NCBI RefSeq assembly: GCF_017654505.1
Contig: NC_054536.1
Span: forward strand, 36,689,470 to 36,753,469
DNA length: 64,000 nucleotides
From: Polyodon spathula
Lineage: Eukaryota; Chordata; Actinopteri; Acipenseriformes; Polyodontidae
Reading direction: 5' to 3'
The notes under the pieces are model-generated. The model was not told where the DNA came from, made no database searches, and saw nothing but the letters and a program-made list of their open reading frames with translations. Positions 37,665 through 48,795 of the stretch are shown here, piece by piece. Position 1 is the first letter of the stretch; each line of letters begins with the position of its first letter. The translations under genes and the position numbers were made by a program.

Positions 37665-39695
37665 TCAGATCCCAGCTGTGGCCCCCAGCAGTGCTGTGAA
37701 ATGGATTTGTAGATGGTCATGAAGAAATCACAACTCATGTGTCTATCTACACTGTCCACCTCTGTGGATTCAGAAATCTCTAACGCCACTTCCTCCATCT
37801 GCCTGGTGGGACCATTGTTGAGGTATTTTCCCAGAATGTGCTTTTTAGGCTTTGGTTGTGTTCTCAGTGTACTTTTTGCATGTCATTAATACATCAGCCG
37901 GCAAGCAAAAAGCTTTGGTATTCATGTGTAATGCATGCAGCATGCATTCTTTTCTCTTGTGCATTTTCTGTAGTTTACACAGGGGCTTCCCAACAATACA
38001 TTTTTAGAAATCCGAGTGAAAAATATGTAAAACCTGCACACATGAGACATTTAGTGTGACAGCACGTGCAGAATGTACTGTAGTGTAAATAAAATTAATA
38101 CATAGGCTGGATGCAAAATCAGAAACACCTGGGATATGCAGCATAGCTTTTTGAGGTAAATGGGCTGACACTCAAATTAATGATTCATTTGTTATGCAGA
38201 AGGACCCCTGAGATGCATTTTTTTTTAATGTAAAAACATCTCCTAGCAGCAGATTAGAGAGGCTAAAGAGAAGCGGACATTCAGCGCTCTGTTGTCCGGT
38301 GTTTCTGAATCCAAGACTGCACAGATGAATAATGTTTCACAATGAACAGTCTCAAAAGTGATGTGATCAAGCGTCTTGTACTTTGTTGGTTCCCAGAGTC
38401 TCACTGGTCAATAATTAATATACTGCAAGCTGTAGCCTGCCTGCCTGGGAATTGCCAGGAACACCTGACCAATTAATTTGGGTTTTCAATAAAAGAAAAA
38501 AAAAAGAAAAAAAAGTATGGTGGAATTAACTGACTTGTAGTGCATGTTTGTGACTGGTGAATAATCGACTGGATTCTTGACCTTCAGGATTTCTTTGCAT
38601 TGTCTTTGTCTCCCTCAGCCTAACCTACCAATTCACCTATCTATGAACCAAATTTATGGAAAGTAAATCTATATAATAAATACAATATTCTGTGTGCCAG
38701 GATGCTTTATATTGCTATAGCAAGCGATCAGTAAGGAATACAACATTATTGTTTCTTTATTTGCTTTAGTGCAGTAACAGTACTGTTTTTTTTTTTTTTT
38801 TTTTATATTTTTTGGAATTTGGGTTTTTGTTTGTTTTTACATTTTTTAAAAGATTTACTCTATGAACGCAGTAGCTAACTACACTGAGAATAGCAACTGC
38901 TCAGACAATTAATAGTATTAAGTCAGGAATAAAGGAGGACTGAATAAGAACAAGTTTATGTGTAATAAATAGTTCAGATTAACTTTACAGTCAAAATGTA
39001 AGGCTGCAGTTAATGCATAACTGATATGCCAAAAAGAGTTTGAAATGCAGACTTTATTGATCTGTGACCTAATATGACTGCCATATTGCGGTCATGTGAC
39101 TTTGTATTTTTCATATGATAAAGAATAAACATCGTGGGCACTGATTAGCACAAGTGCTTGGGGGTATCCAAATTTTTGTCATTGTGACCTACTTTTGCAT
39201 GAGATTTGGCCTCAGTAGCTTGGCTAATGAAAGCTACATATTTGATGAAACATTGCATGAACACTTGTTACAAGACATTATTCTATATGCTGTGTGAGTG
39301 TAGCTCCTGCTGACATTACTGACTCCTGATTGGCTGAGCTATTTAAGTCTATATTTTGGGAACTGCTTGCCCCAATTGTATTAATCTTTACATTGACTTT
39401 TATTGCAGAAATGTATTATACATACATTGACTGTAGCTCAGGGTGATACACCTTTTCACAGTTTTGACACCTGACAAGCTAAGCTACTGAAGGCTGAAAA
39501 GTCAGTCTGTGGCAAATGCACTGGTACAGTTGAACAGCGTGTTTTCTGTGTAGATTGTGCTTAGAAAGCTGTAATAGAACTATGAACAGACAGACAGAGC
39601 CTTTGAACTCTGTTTCACTCAAAGCGCTTTCATGTTGCATAAGTTATGTTATGTTTTGTTTTATGCTATTTTTATAACTAGTTATTTAAGTTTTT
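37665..39695. other. no gene seen
   Basis: Mostly AT-rich DNA. A segment at 38395-38490 is complex, with ATAATTAATAT and TTGCCAGGAACACC, and could be a small conserved element. T runs lie at 38220-38226 and 38786-38804. Confidence 0.35.
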
Positions 39696-39699
39696 TTTA

Positions 39700-40004
39700 G
39701 ATATGTGCATACAGCTTTCTATACCGGTTTAAACAGAAGTTTATTGCGTAAAGTTTATTTTATTACAGTTTTTCATGTTTATGTGCTCTTTTTGAAAAAA
39801 ATAAGAAACACGTTTAATTTTCAATGTAAATATGGTGTTTCTGCTCTGAAAATGTTACGTATGATGTTCATAAGTAAAAATATTAAGTTGGATCCGATTA
39901 TTTGTTTTTCATTTTTATATCAAAGCCGTTTTAAAATGGAGCCGCACATTTTGTGGGTGCGGCGGTTGTATGTTGTCCAAAATCTCGATGGTTCTAGTGT
40001 TAAG
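39700..40004. mobile_element. piggyBac-like element end (copy A, truncated)
   Basis: The sequence ends GGTTCTAGTG followed by TTAA (40001-40004), the target site of piggyBac. The interior from about 39760 aligns with 43170-43548 (blocks ATGATGTTCAT, TCCGA, TTTGTTTTTCAT), which ends in the same way. The other terminus is not visible. No transposase is recognised. Confidence 0.55.
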
Positions 40005-40272
40005 GCTAGGCCGGAGAAGGGACCTGGGTCGTCAAGGTATGTTGCTGATTTTGGTTCTGGTTACTGGTAAATTGCTTAGCAGTCCGATTTTAGTTAAAAC
40101 TTGGGACTAGCTTAGATAGTTAGGCTTTTGTTTTGTTTGATTTGTTTTGTGTTAATAAATATACATGCCCAGCCCTGTTGTAACCTACCTGTTGGTTTTA
40201 AGTGTTCATTTTACACAAGAAGACAAGTGTAAAAAGGTCCCGAAAGTGACAAGCTTACCCCGGTTTGCTACA
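40005..40272 (+). repeat. possible LTR 3' part
   Basis: It has an AATAAA at about 40155, followed by about 115 bp ending GGTTTGCTACA, reminiscent of an R-U5 region. I could not find a matching TG start with a target duplication, so this stays tentative. Confidence 0.25.
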
Positions 40273-40582
40273 CAATACATGCATAATAATAATAACACAG
40301 TATTTACTCAAATGTACCTCTTTTCGTTTGCTTCTTTAAATCATTTCTATAATAAATTAACATAAAATGCAAGGTAAAAAGATAAACAATGCTTAGGCTT
40401 AGTTTGCTAACACACTTCTTACAAATAAATGGATAAAGCGTTAAATTAACATAAATACATTGACATTTACAAAGATTAATATTGGGTGGCTATTTTTTTA
40501 AACTAATATTGGATAGCTAGTTTTTAAAGTTATTTTACACATATTATATAGGCGAGCATTTCACAGTGCATCTTATCTTCAG

Positions 40583-40760
40583 GAACAACACAAAAAGAAT
40601 TGACCTGCGTCATGTGCTGGGGTGCAAGATCAACTCACACAGATTGTTGCTGACCTCAGATCTGTCCTTTCTAAAACCACAAAAATCAAAGGAAATGTAA
40701 ACTTTAATATCCCGTGTATACCACTGAATGAAATCAAGCAGCATCACCTGGTAACCTCAG
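40583..40760 (+). CDS. candidate internal exon with a one-base frame change
   Basis: An acceptor (CATCTTATCTTCAG, AG at 40581-40582) and a donor (CTCAG|GTATGA, GT at 40761) bracket 178 bp. The first part reads NNTKRIDLRHVLG in one frame. The remainder reads QDQLTQIVADLRSVLSKTTK and NFNIPCIPLNEIKQHHLV in another, and one base shift near 40620 would join them. It looks coding but broken. It could be an exon, a retrocopy or a transposon gene. I do not recognise it. Confidence 0.3.
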
Positions 40761-41222
40761 GTATGAATGAAATCTCAAAAGCTACCGGGGCACCCTGTAG
40801 CTCAATATTTAAAGTCTGAAATTAGTTTGTGGTGTCTGTCTTTGCTCCTTGTATTGAATCCTTCTTTCAGAGGTTGGCCTCTCTTTAAAAATTGCATTGG
40901 CTTGGTTATGAATTGAAAGGATTTTGTCAAATCTATGCATTAGAGATGTACATATACTCAGACAATCTGAGTATTTGAGGGTTTTTATTGAAATGTGTTA
41001 ATTTCTCAACAAGAAAAAGAACCCTTTACCTTGTACTGTGTCAAATATATGTCACCTATCTTTAGGCCTACCTTATGAACTAACTCACTTTGACTGAATT
41101 ATATACAATGTGTATACTGGGAGATGCATTTGTTTGTTAAGTTTAGCAGTTGTTAAATCTTGTCCAGGACTACAAACTCACAAACCACTGCAGAGGTGTT
41201 ACCCACATTAGGAGATTGATGC

Positions 41223-41236
41223 GTTTCTATGGAAAC
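41223..41236. promoter_or_regulatory. RFX-type X-box
   Basis: GTTTCTATGGAAAC is a palindromic match to the X-box bound by RFX factors (two GTTNCC/ATGGAAAC half sites). No promoter is visible next to it, so its role is unknown. Confidence 0.35.
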
Positions 41237-41353
41237 ACGCAAAGTGGAAATCAGGGAGTTAAATCATAATGATTTGATATCAAATGGATAAAAGAAAGGC
41301 AAGACAAATAACCTAAAATAAAATATATGTAGTGTGAACGATTGGTTGCTCAC

Positions 41354-42385
41354 TGTTGTAGGAAACTGAGGTGTACAGGTGTGTGTGGGGAAGAAGCAGA
41401 CGGGAAACCAGAGTTCAAAGGCAAATTATTTTGTCTTTATTTTACAAAGGCAGTCACTCTTGGAAATCATATATACTGGCCAGTCTGTTAGACTGACCAC
41501 CCGCACAGGCTTGAACCCTGAACAGGTACTTTAAGTTTATTTTGTCACTTTCTTACTGGTAGTTGAATGCCTTTTGTTTGAATCCCGTTACTGTATTCGT
41601 TACATGATACACTGTCCTCCACCAGAGGGTGCTGGTCAAAGGTAAGTATACTGCCCCTGCTGGGCAGTCGGAGAACTGTAGCTCTGGTGCTGTGGTGCCC
41701 CTCCAGGTGATACTCTCTGGGTCGGCATCGAAGTAAGTTCCCTCCTCTGTATGAAGTGCAGCAGTCCCAGTAGGATATCCCAATTATAATCTCCACAATT
41801 GCCTTGCTTCCCAGCTGCCACTCCCTGATGTTAACGAGCTGTACAAAACTATGAACCAGATGATCCAGCTACCAACTGTAATGAATCCTTTCAACCCACT
41901 CCATCAAAATAAACACACTTTGCTTAATTGCAGTGTATATTTATAATCCACTTTGCGTTATGCTCATTCCTTGGTGACTCAGTTGCACTGGCCATATACC
42001 GGGACCTTTCCAGTGTTGACTCCACCCCTCCTGTGGGGTTGGTACTTTCGTGTTATAGCCTTTATAGTACACAGTTCCTTTATGAACCGTTCCCTTGGTT
42101 CAGTGTCATATATACAGTGCGCTTCCTTAACAGGGGTTGCTTTCCCCCCGTGCAATAACAGTTATATAAACTTGAGAGTGACATCATTTTTTTTTTATAA
42201 CCTGTGCTTTTTAACCAGAGCGTCCTTCCCCATGTAAGAATAGTTTAAACAAAAAGTCCCAAAACCAAAGTAACTAATATTAAGCCAGCCGTATCTCTCT
42301 CTCTCTTGGCGCTCCTTGTCTGAGCGTATTTTTAGTTTGGTTTTCAGCAGGCTAACAAAGCACGCTTCTACCGTACTGCACAACA
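41354..42385 (-). mobile_element. probable solo LTR, about 1.03 kb
   Basis: The termini are TGTTGTAGG at 41354 and ...GCACAACA at 42385, giving TG...CA ends with a 6-bp inverted terminal motif. The flanking 5-mers, CTCAC (41349-41353) and CGCAC (42386-42390), match at four of five positions. On the minus strand an AATAAA (complement at 41436-41441) lies about 85 bp before the 3' end, as expected for R-U5. There is no internal coding region. The open frames inside, such as 41545-41821, have no protein motifs. Confidence 0.62.
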
Positions 42386-42989
42386 CGCACTTAATCACGG
42401 TAATTTCAATTCTTCAAGTTTAGAACATCAAAACTTCCATACATAGGTTACAATAAAGTTCCCTGGGTTCCTGTGTCCACATTTCTATATGTCCACAGCT
42501 AAAGACGTGTGTTTTTTTTTTTTTTTTCAAGCCTTTGTTTGTAGACTGCTATGATAGTGGACTTGTCATGATGCCAACTCAGTGAAAGCCTAGTTGCTTA
42601 TTTTTCAATGTACCTGAGAGACAACAATCATTTGTTTTGTTCCACAAATGCAACTGGGAATATATCAGAAGGAAATATTTAATCTTGAATCATTTTGATT
42701 GGAATACGGCAAGCTGCACTCAGATGCATACAGCAGACTGAAATGACAGGTAGGATAACAATTTATGTGCCTAATATGAAACTTATGTTATATATTCTTT
42801 TTTATGTTACTTTTAGAAGAAAAAAAATATTTCAGTTTTGCAGGTTTGTATGTACCAGTTTACACGTGTTTACACAATAGTGTTCAATGGAACTGTGTCT
42901 GTGTTTACGACACAGATCCTGGATGCAGGCGCAGTCAGCTGGCAGACGCGTACGCTCCTCCATAGAGTATAATGCAGCCATCATACCGG

Positions 42990-43552
42990 AAGTAGTGTTA
43001 TATTTTATTTTTACGTAGGATTAGAATTAGAAATTTTGGTTTTATAGTTTTGTGTACATATACCCGTTTACACATGTACACGGGTATATGTACATACCCG
43101 TTTCTTTTGAAATGTGTATTTTATCATATTTATTCACTGTTTGTAGTCGTGGTGTATATGCGCTCATTATAAAAATAAAGCTTTTTTTTTTTAATTTTCC
43201 ATTTAAATGCAGTGTTTCTGTGATGCAAATGTTAAATATGATGTTCATGAATACAACTTTTAAGAACATAAGAACATAAGAAAGTTTACAAACGAGAGGA
43301 GGCCATTCGGCCCATCTTGCTCCTTTGGTTGTTAGTAGCTTATTGATCCCAAAATCTCATCAAGCAGCTTCTTGAAGGATCCCAGGGTGTCAGCTTCAAC
43401 AACATTACTGGGGAGTTGATTCCAGACCCTCACAATTTGTATCCGACAGTTTGTTTTTCATTTTCATAACAAAGCAGTTTAAAAATGTATGGGTCAAAGT
43501 GACCCGCGTGACGGTTCCAGGTAGTTCAAAAATCTGGCAGTTCTAGGGTTAA
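42990..43552. mobile_element. piggyBac-like element end (copy B), interrupted by a LINE
   Basis: It ends GGCAGTTCTAGGG followed by TTAA (43549-43552), a piggyBac-type terminus. The interior matches copy A (39760-39990). A CR1-like LINE 3' end (43262-43437) splits it between ATGATGTTCATGAATAC and TATCCGACAG. The left boundary is approximate. It also contains a 14-bp perfect hairpin at 43054-43093. Confidence 0.6.
43262..43437 (-). mobile_element. CR1-like LINE, copy 2 (3' end only)
   Basis: About 175 bp matches the 3' ends at 36784 and 45721, beginning with the tandem AAGAACATAAG and running through GAGGCCATTCGGCCCATCTT. It is truncated after CCAGACCCTCACAA. It lies inside a piggyBac-like repeat. 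Confidence 0.9.
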
Positions 43553-43726
43553 AACATGTCAAAGGGAATTACTTGAATTTCCCAAGTATCAGCACACCTC
43601 TAAACTGCATACAAGCATACTATACTGCCTAACCCATTTCACATAGGATTGGTTAATACTGAAGGTTAAACAACCTTCAAATCATATTTCATAAGTAGGT
43701 ACAACATACCGTCACACTATAATCCA

Positions 43727-43905
43727 GGGTTGTCCAATCACGGTCCTGGAGATCCATTCTACCCCAGGTTTAACAGGAAACATTATATAATTAACTATTC
43801 CATGGTCTGGTTGGAGGTTTGATTGGTCCAATCAAACAATTTAGAACAGGGTTGGAATAAAGACCAGGAGTGTAAGGTCAGACTTTGGACACCTCAACTA
43901 TAATC
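43727..43905. repeat. unclassified interspersed repeat
   Basis: The block starting CCAGGGTTGTCCAATCACGG, with TCCTGGAGATC and a later TTGGAATAAAGACCAGGAGTG, resembles a repeat widespread in fish genomes. It shows loose inverted symmetry at its ends (GGTCCTGGAG against GACCAGGAG). The family is not assigned. Confidence 0.45.
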
Positions 43906-45720
43906 AGAGAGCCTGTATAGGAAAATATTTACCATTTTCCATTGCTCTTCATGGTGTGGTTTTGTTTTTCATGATACCATTTTGGATTGTTGATTCAGTC
44001 ATTTGAGTGAGAATGACAGTTTTTACAAACCACAGTAAAAACAATTATATTTTACTAAACAAAAGTGCAAATCTCACCCACCCACCCCACCACACTTTGT
44101 TGGTTTTCCATACAATTTTGCATGTTGTTTGAATGACTCTTCACAAACTTTGAAGTTACCTTGACTAATATGATTACTGGTGCAGGCATCTTTAAGTCCC
44201 ATCTACCACAAGTAAGTGCCTTAAGTTATCAGCTAATCAATATCATTTGTGAGGTGGCCAGCTTTGTTTAATACTTCACTTTTGTGTCCATCATCATCCT
44301 GTGTGGCATATTACTCCCTAACGACAAACTGATACGTTTTTAATCTGCCTTAACTTTCCAAACCACTTATTGTGTAAGAATAGCATATTCATATTACTCA
44401 GTTATTGATTAGGTGTGATAAAATAATGAAGATTACTAACATACTGTACACTAACTGTTTTTCTCATTATAGTGTAACTGTAGTTATGCTCTTAACATTT
44501 ATATTACTCAGCCATCTAAATACGCATCCAAATAAACCATGCTTATCAGATATTGACCAAATTTATATTTTAAATAAAAATTAACCTTTAAAAATACCTT
44601 ACAGCAACAGTAATTGACAAAATGCATCAGTTCTGCTTTTATGTGTATTTTATAATTACTCAGTGCATGGTACACTTGATTGGAATTCATTGCATTGAGG
44701 TCGCTGCAACCCGTTAGAAATCAGAAGAAATTTCTTGCATAATTATCCTGTTTCTGACCTTCCTTCTTAACATATAACAGATCTAATAAATAACTTGATT
44801 TCCTGGTACGTTTAATTATTGGTGGTTATGTGGGTTATAGAATTAAATTACAAATTAAAATTCATATCATGTTCTGTAACATATTTACCAGGAAACATTT
44901 ATTATAGTTTCAATTTGTGTTTCCATTACAGGTAACTGGTGACATCAGTGGAATACATGTTTTATAGTGTGCATTCAGTACTGTTATGCATAAAAAAATC
45001 AATGAAGTAGACAATGAGCCAAGACCATCCTCTACATGTGAACTAAGGGAAAGGAAAAAGAAAGCAGTATGGCATAAGTATGGTGCCGAGAGCGGCAGAG
45101 CCATTCTGTCTGATTTGAATCAAGGCCTTCATTTACATTTTGGTATTAATCGAAATAACCAGTGAGGTATTAATAGCAATAAAGACTTAAGCCAACAATC
45201 AATTGCACAATGTTACACATCCGCTGCAACTGTAGTCTAGGGTATTTAATGTTAAAATCTATAGCAGTACAGGGATTAAAAATCAGCAGTTTCTGTGGCT
45301 AGTTCCATAGTATGTGGTGGTTGCAGTTCCTTATATACCTGTAGGCACTTTTTTTAGAGATTTCCAAGAGAATCAAAGATGACATTAATAAAGGGTAATA
45401 AAAAGGTTTGGTTGAGGTTTATGTCCCCTTTATTGAAATAATACTTTTAAAGATAGTGTAGGTGTCAAATACCTGGAAGCTCAATCTCTCCCCAAGGATG
45501 TTTTATCCACCCCCTGTACACGATAATTTAATTGGCCTTTCATTAATATTAGGTCTTGCCCTGTTTCTATCCTTCATATAACAGAAATTGTTATTGGAGA
45601 ACCTAGAACATGTATTTCTGTCTTAGGGCTAGCAGTATCTCCAGCCCCCCAAACTTTTTTTTTTAAATCTGTATTGGTTAGTACACCTCACTTAGGGGAC
45701 CCAGGATTATGATAAAGAGT
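43906..45720. other. no gene seen
   Basis: AT-rich, repeat-poor sequence. No exon with convincing splice sites or motifs is found. Confidence 0.4.
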
Positions 45721-45795
45721 AACATAAGAACATCAGAACATAAGAACATTTACAAATGAGAGGAGGCCATTCGGCCCATCTTGCTCGTTTGGTTG

Positions 45796-46855
45796 TTAGT
45801 AGCTTATTGATCCCAGAATCTCATCAAGCAGTTTCTTGAAGGATCCCAGGGTGTCAGCTTCAATAACATTACTGGGGAGTTGATTCCAGATCCTCACGAT
45901 TCTCTGTGTAAAAAAGTGCCTCCTATTTTCTGTTCTGAATGCCCCTGTGTCTAATCTCCATTTGTGACCCCTGGTCCTTGTTTCTTTTTTCAGGTCGAAA
46001 AAGTCCCTTGGGTCGACATTGTCACTACCTTTTAGAGTTTTGAATGCTTGAATTATGTCGCCGTGTAGTCTTCTTTGTTCAAGACTGAACAGATTCAATT
46101 ATTTTAGCCTGTCTGCATATGACATGCCTTTTAAACCCAGAATAATTCTGGTTGTTCTTCTTTGCACTCTTTCTAGAGCAGCAATATCTTTTTTATAGCG
46201 AGGTGACCAGAACTGAATACAATATTCAAGATGAGGTCTTACTAATGCATTGTACAGTTTTAACACTACTTCCCTTGATTTAAATTCAACACTTTTCACA
46301 ATGTATCCAAGCATCTTGTTCGCCTTTTTTATAGCTTCCCCACATTGTCTAGATGAAGACATTTCTGAGTCAACAAAAACTCCTAGGTCTTTTTCATAGA
46401 TTCCTTCTCCAATTTCAGTATCTCCCATATGATATTTATAATGCACATTTGTATTTCCTGCGTGCAGTACCTTACACTTTTCTCTATTAAATGTCATTTT
46501 GAATGACCTTTGCTGCTGCAACAGTGTTTGCCACTCCTTCTATTTTTGAGTCGTCTGCAAATTTAACAAGTTTGCTTACTATACCAGAATCTAAATCATT
46601 AATGTAGATTAGGAATAGCAGAGGACCTAATACTGATCCCTGTGGTACTCCACTGGTTAGCTCATTTCATTCTGAGGATTCTCTTGTAATCAATACTTTC
46701 TGTTTTCTACATGTTAACCACTCCCTAATCCATGTACATGTGTTTCCTTGAATCCCTACTGTGTTCAGTTTAAGAATTAATCTTTTCTGCGGGACTTTGT
46801 CAAAAGCTTTCTGGAAATCTAAATAAACCATGTCATATGCTTTGCAATTATCCAT
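45796..46855 (-). pseudogene. CR1-like reverse transcriptase, second half
   Basis: Read from 46855 downwards: YLDFQKAFDKVPQKRLILKL (an RT palm block), a frame change near 46665, FADD (46550-46561), RT thumb blocks (FNREKCKVLHAGN, IYEKDLGVFVDSEMSSS), then WSPRYKKDIAALERVQRR and the C-terminal NLFSLEQRRLHGDIIQAF to 45796. Compared with copy 1, about 14 codons are deleted right after the FADD region (near 46500). A TAA stop interrupts the frame near 46098. The element is therefore inactive. Confidence 0.92.
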
Positions 46856-46865
46856 TATTGATGTT

Positions 46866-47513
46866 TGTCACAGAGACGGCCAAAGTGGGCAGCGTCAGAA
46901 CCAGGAAATGAATACACAAAACAGGACGGATGAAATGAAATGATGATGGCTCTTGCTTGCTCTGGTTTATTGTAAAATAAAAGGGTTGAAAAAACAAACA
47001 GAAACAGGACCCGGCACTGGTAGCCAAAATAAATAGTCAAACAAAAACGGACTAATGCTAAACAAAAATACAGTGAGCAGATCGACACACTAACAAACAA
47101 GGTGAGTTTTAAATAAACAAGTATCATGCTGGTCCCACCAGCACGTAATAGCAATTGATATATCTAACTCTTTATCCTCCTCTCTCTCCCGTTCTCCACT
47201 CACCGAACACCCAACAGCAAGTGAGTAAAATGTGTATCCATATATACTGTTCTGCTGGGATTCAATAACTAATTAATTATTCACTTGAATCCCAGCATGT
47301 GAATTAATTATGTGCAACCTCGTGCTCACATATTAACTACTTTAAATGTACGTGAAGTGATGTACAATCCCGTGCCTAAATACAAATATACATTTTTAAA
47401 CACTTGTGTTACACAGACCCATTTATATCCCGTGTACCAATTACTATATACATTTAACACACCTCACGCAACATATAATAGAAAATACACACAGGGGCGG
47501 GCACTTCGTCACA
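46866..47513 (-). mobile_element. solo LTR, 648 bp, nested in the LINE; target duplication ATGTT
   Basis: The termini on the minus strand are TGTGACGAAGTGC... and ...GTCTCTGTGACA. A perfect 5-bp duplication, ATGTT, lies at 46861-46865 and 47514-47518. An AATAAA (complement at 46966-46971) is about 100 bp before the 3' end, and TATA-like motifs occur upstream. No internal coding sequence remains. Removing the LTR and one ATGTT brings the two halves of the LINE coding region back together apart from a 1-base slip in an A8 run at 47527-47534. This shows the LTR element landed after the LINE. Confidence 0.92.
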
Positions 47514-47529
47514 ATGTTGCATTCTCAAA

Positions 47530-48375
47530 AAAAATCAAGCAAGTTAGTTAGAAAACGATCTCCCTTTCCTAAAACAATGTTGGCTGTCTCCCAGGACCCT
47601 GTTACCATATAGGTAATTTTCTATTTTGGATCTTATTATAGTTTCCATAAGTTTGCATATAATAGAAGTCAGGCTTACTGGTCTGTAGTTACCTGGTTCA
47701 GTTTTGTTTCCCTTTTTGTGGATCGGTATTACGTTTGCAATTTTCCAGTCTGTCGGTACCACCCCTGTGTCAAGAGACTGCTGCATGATCTTGGTTAGGG
47801 GTTTGTAAATAACTTCTTTCATTTCTTTGAGTACTATTGGGAGGATCTCATCTGGCCCAGGGGATTTGTTTATTTTAAGAGCTCCTAGTCCCTTTAACAC
47901 TTCTGCCTCGGTTATGCTAAAGTTATTTAAAAATGGATAGGACCTGGATGACATGATAAACGATTTTGCCATTTGTATCTCTTAGACATTTAACCTCCTC
48001 TTTGAATGTTCTCTTGCTGTTGTAATATTGGAAAAACATTTTGGAATTGGTTTTAGCCCCTTTAGCAATGTTAATTTCTATTTCTCTCTTGGTCTTTCTA
48101 ACTTCCTTTTTGACTTGCGTTTGTAGTTCCGTGTACTCTTTCTGTGTACTTTCTTTTTGGTCCCTTTTTAACGCTCTGTAAAGTATCTTTTTTCGCTGAA
48201 TATTTTTTTTAATTGATCTATTAAACCATTTTGGCAATTTAGTTTTACATTTAGATTTGTCTACTTTAGGGATGTAATTGTTTTGCATCTGTAGTACTAC
48301 ATTTTTGAAGAACAGCCATCCTTTTTATGTGGATGTTTTCTCTATTTTACTCCAGTCTACTCCTGTTAGTCTCTG
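47530..48375 (-). pseudogene. CR1-like reverse transcriptase, first half
   Basis: From 48288 downwards the protein starts in the linker region rich in lysine (KLPKWFNRSIKKNIQRKK), followed by MFFQYYNSKRTFKEEV. A frame change near 47945 leads to the RT fingers: LKINKSPGPDEILPIVLKE, DWKIANVIPIHKKGNK, NYRPVSLTSIICKLMETII, then FRKGRS at the LTR side. The motifs are those of CR1-type non-LTR polymerases. Upstream traces extend to about 48375 in broken frames. Confidence 0.92.
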
Positions 48376-48795
48376 TTTCATACCTTCAGCTGGCCACATA
48401 TGGCATTTTTCAGTTTTGGTTCATGAATAATACATCCAAATTCAATATGATTCAGGGTACAGGCTTTGGTTTTGTGCACACCCCAAGTTTTGCAATGCAG
48501 ATATAAAAAGTGAAATTGACTTTTTTTGTTTGGACTCCTTTTTCAGGCTCTTCTAGAGTTGAGCCAGCAGGAAGAAGTTGTTTGAATTCCATGGCAGTTC
48601 CAACAGTTTCCAAACGCTGACATCTGCAGAGAAGGTTCTGACATGCTGGGCAGAAAAAAATAAATAAATTGCCTTCTGTGCTTGGACATCTTTAATGAGT
48701 GACTATACTATTCAAAACATACTTAATTGACAATCAAAAACATCCTGGTACTGACAGTACTGTTTCTGGTGGATTCTGAATTTGGAATGAACATA

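Larger units (their letters stand above)
45721..48375 (-). mobile_element. CR1-like LINE, copy 3 (longest), interrupted by a solo LTR
   Basis: The 3' end has the same tandem ACATAAGAAC tail as the two shorter copies. The minus strand carries most of a reverse transcriptase. A solo LTR at 46866-47513 interrupts it. Without the LTR the LINE is about 2.0 kb, still 5'-truncated: the endonuclease domain expected at the N-terminus is not seen. Confidence 0.92.

Noticed and set aside
39705..40070. Open frame of 121 codons
   Set aside because: It spans the piggyBac-like repeat end and its flank, with no protein motif.
39432..40272. Full LTR from TGTAGCTC to GCTACA
   Set aside because: The flanking 5-mers (TTGAC and CAATA) do not match and a piggyBac-like end lies inside, so only a tentative LTR tail is listed.
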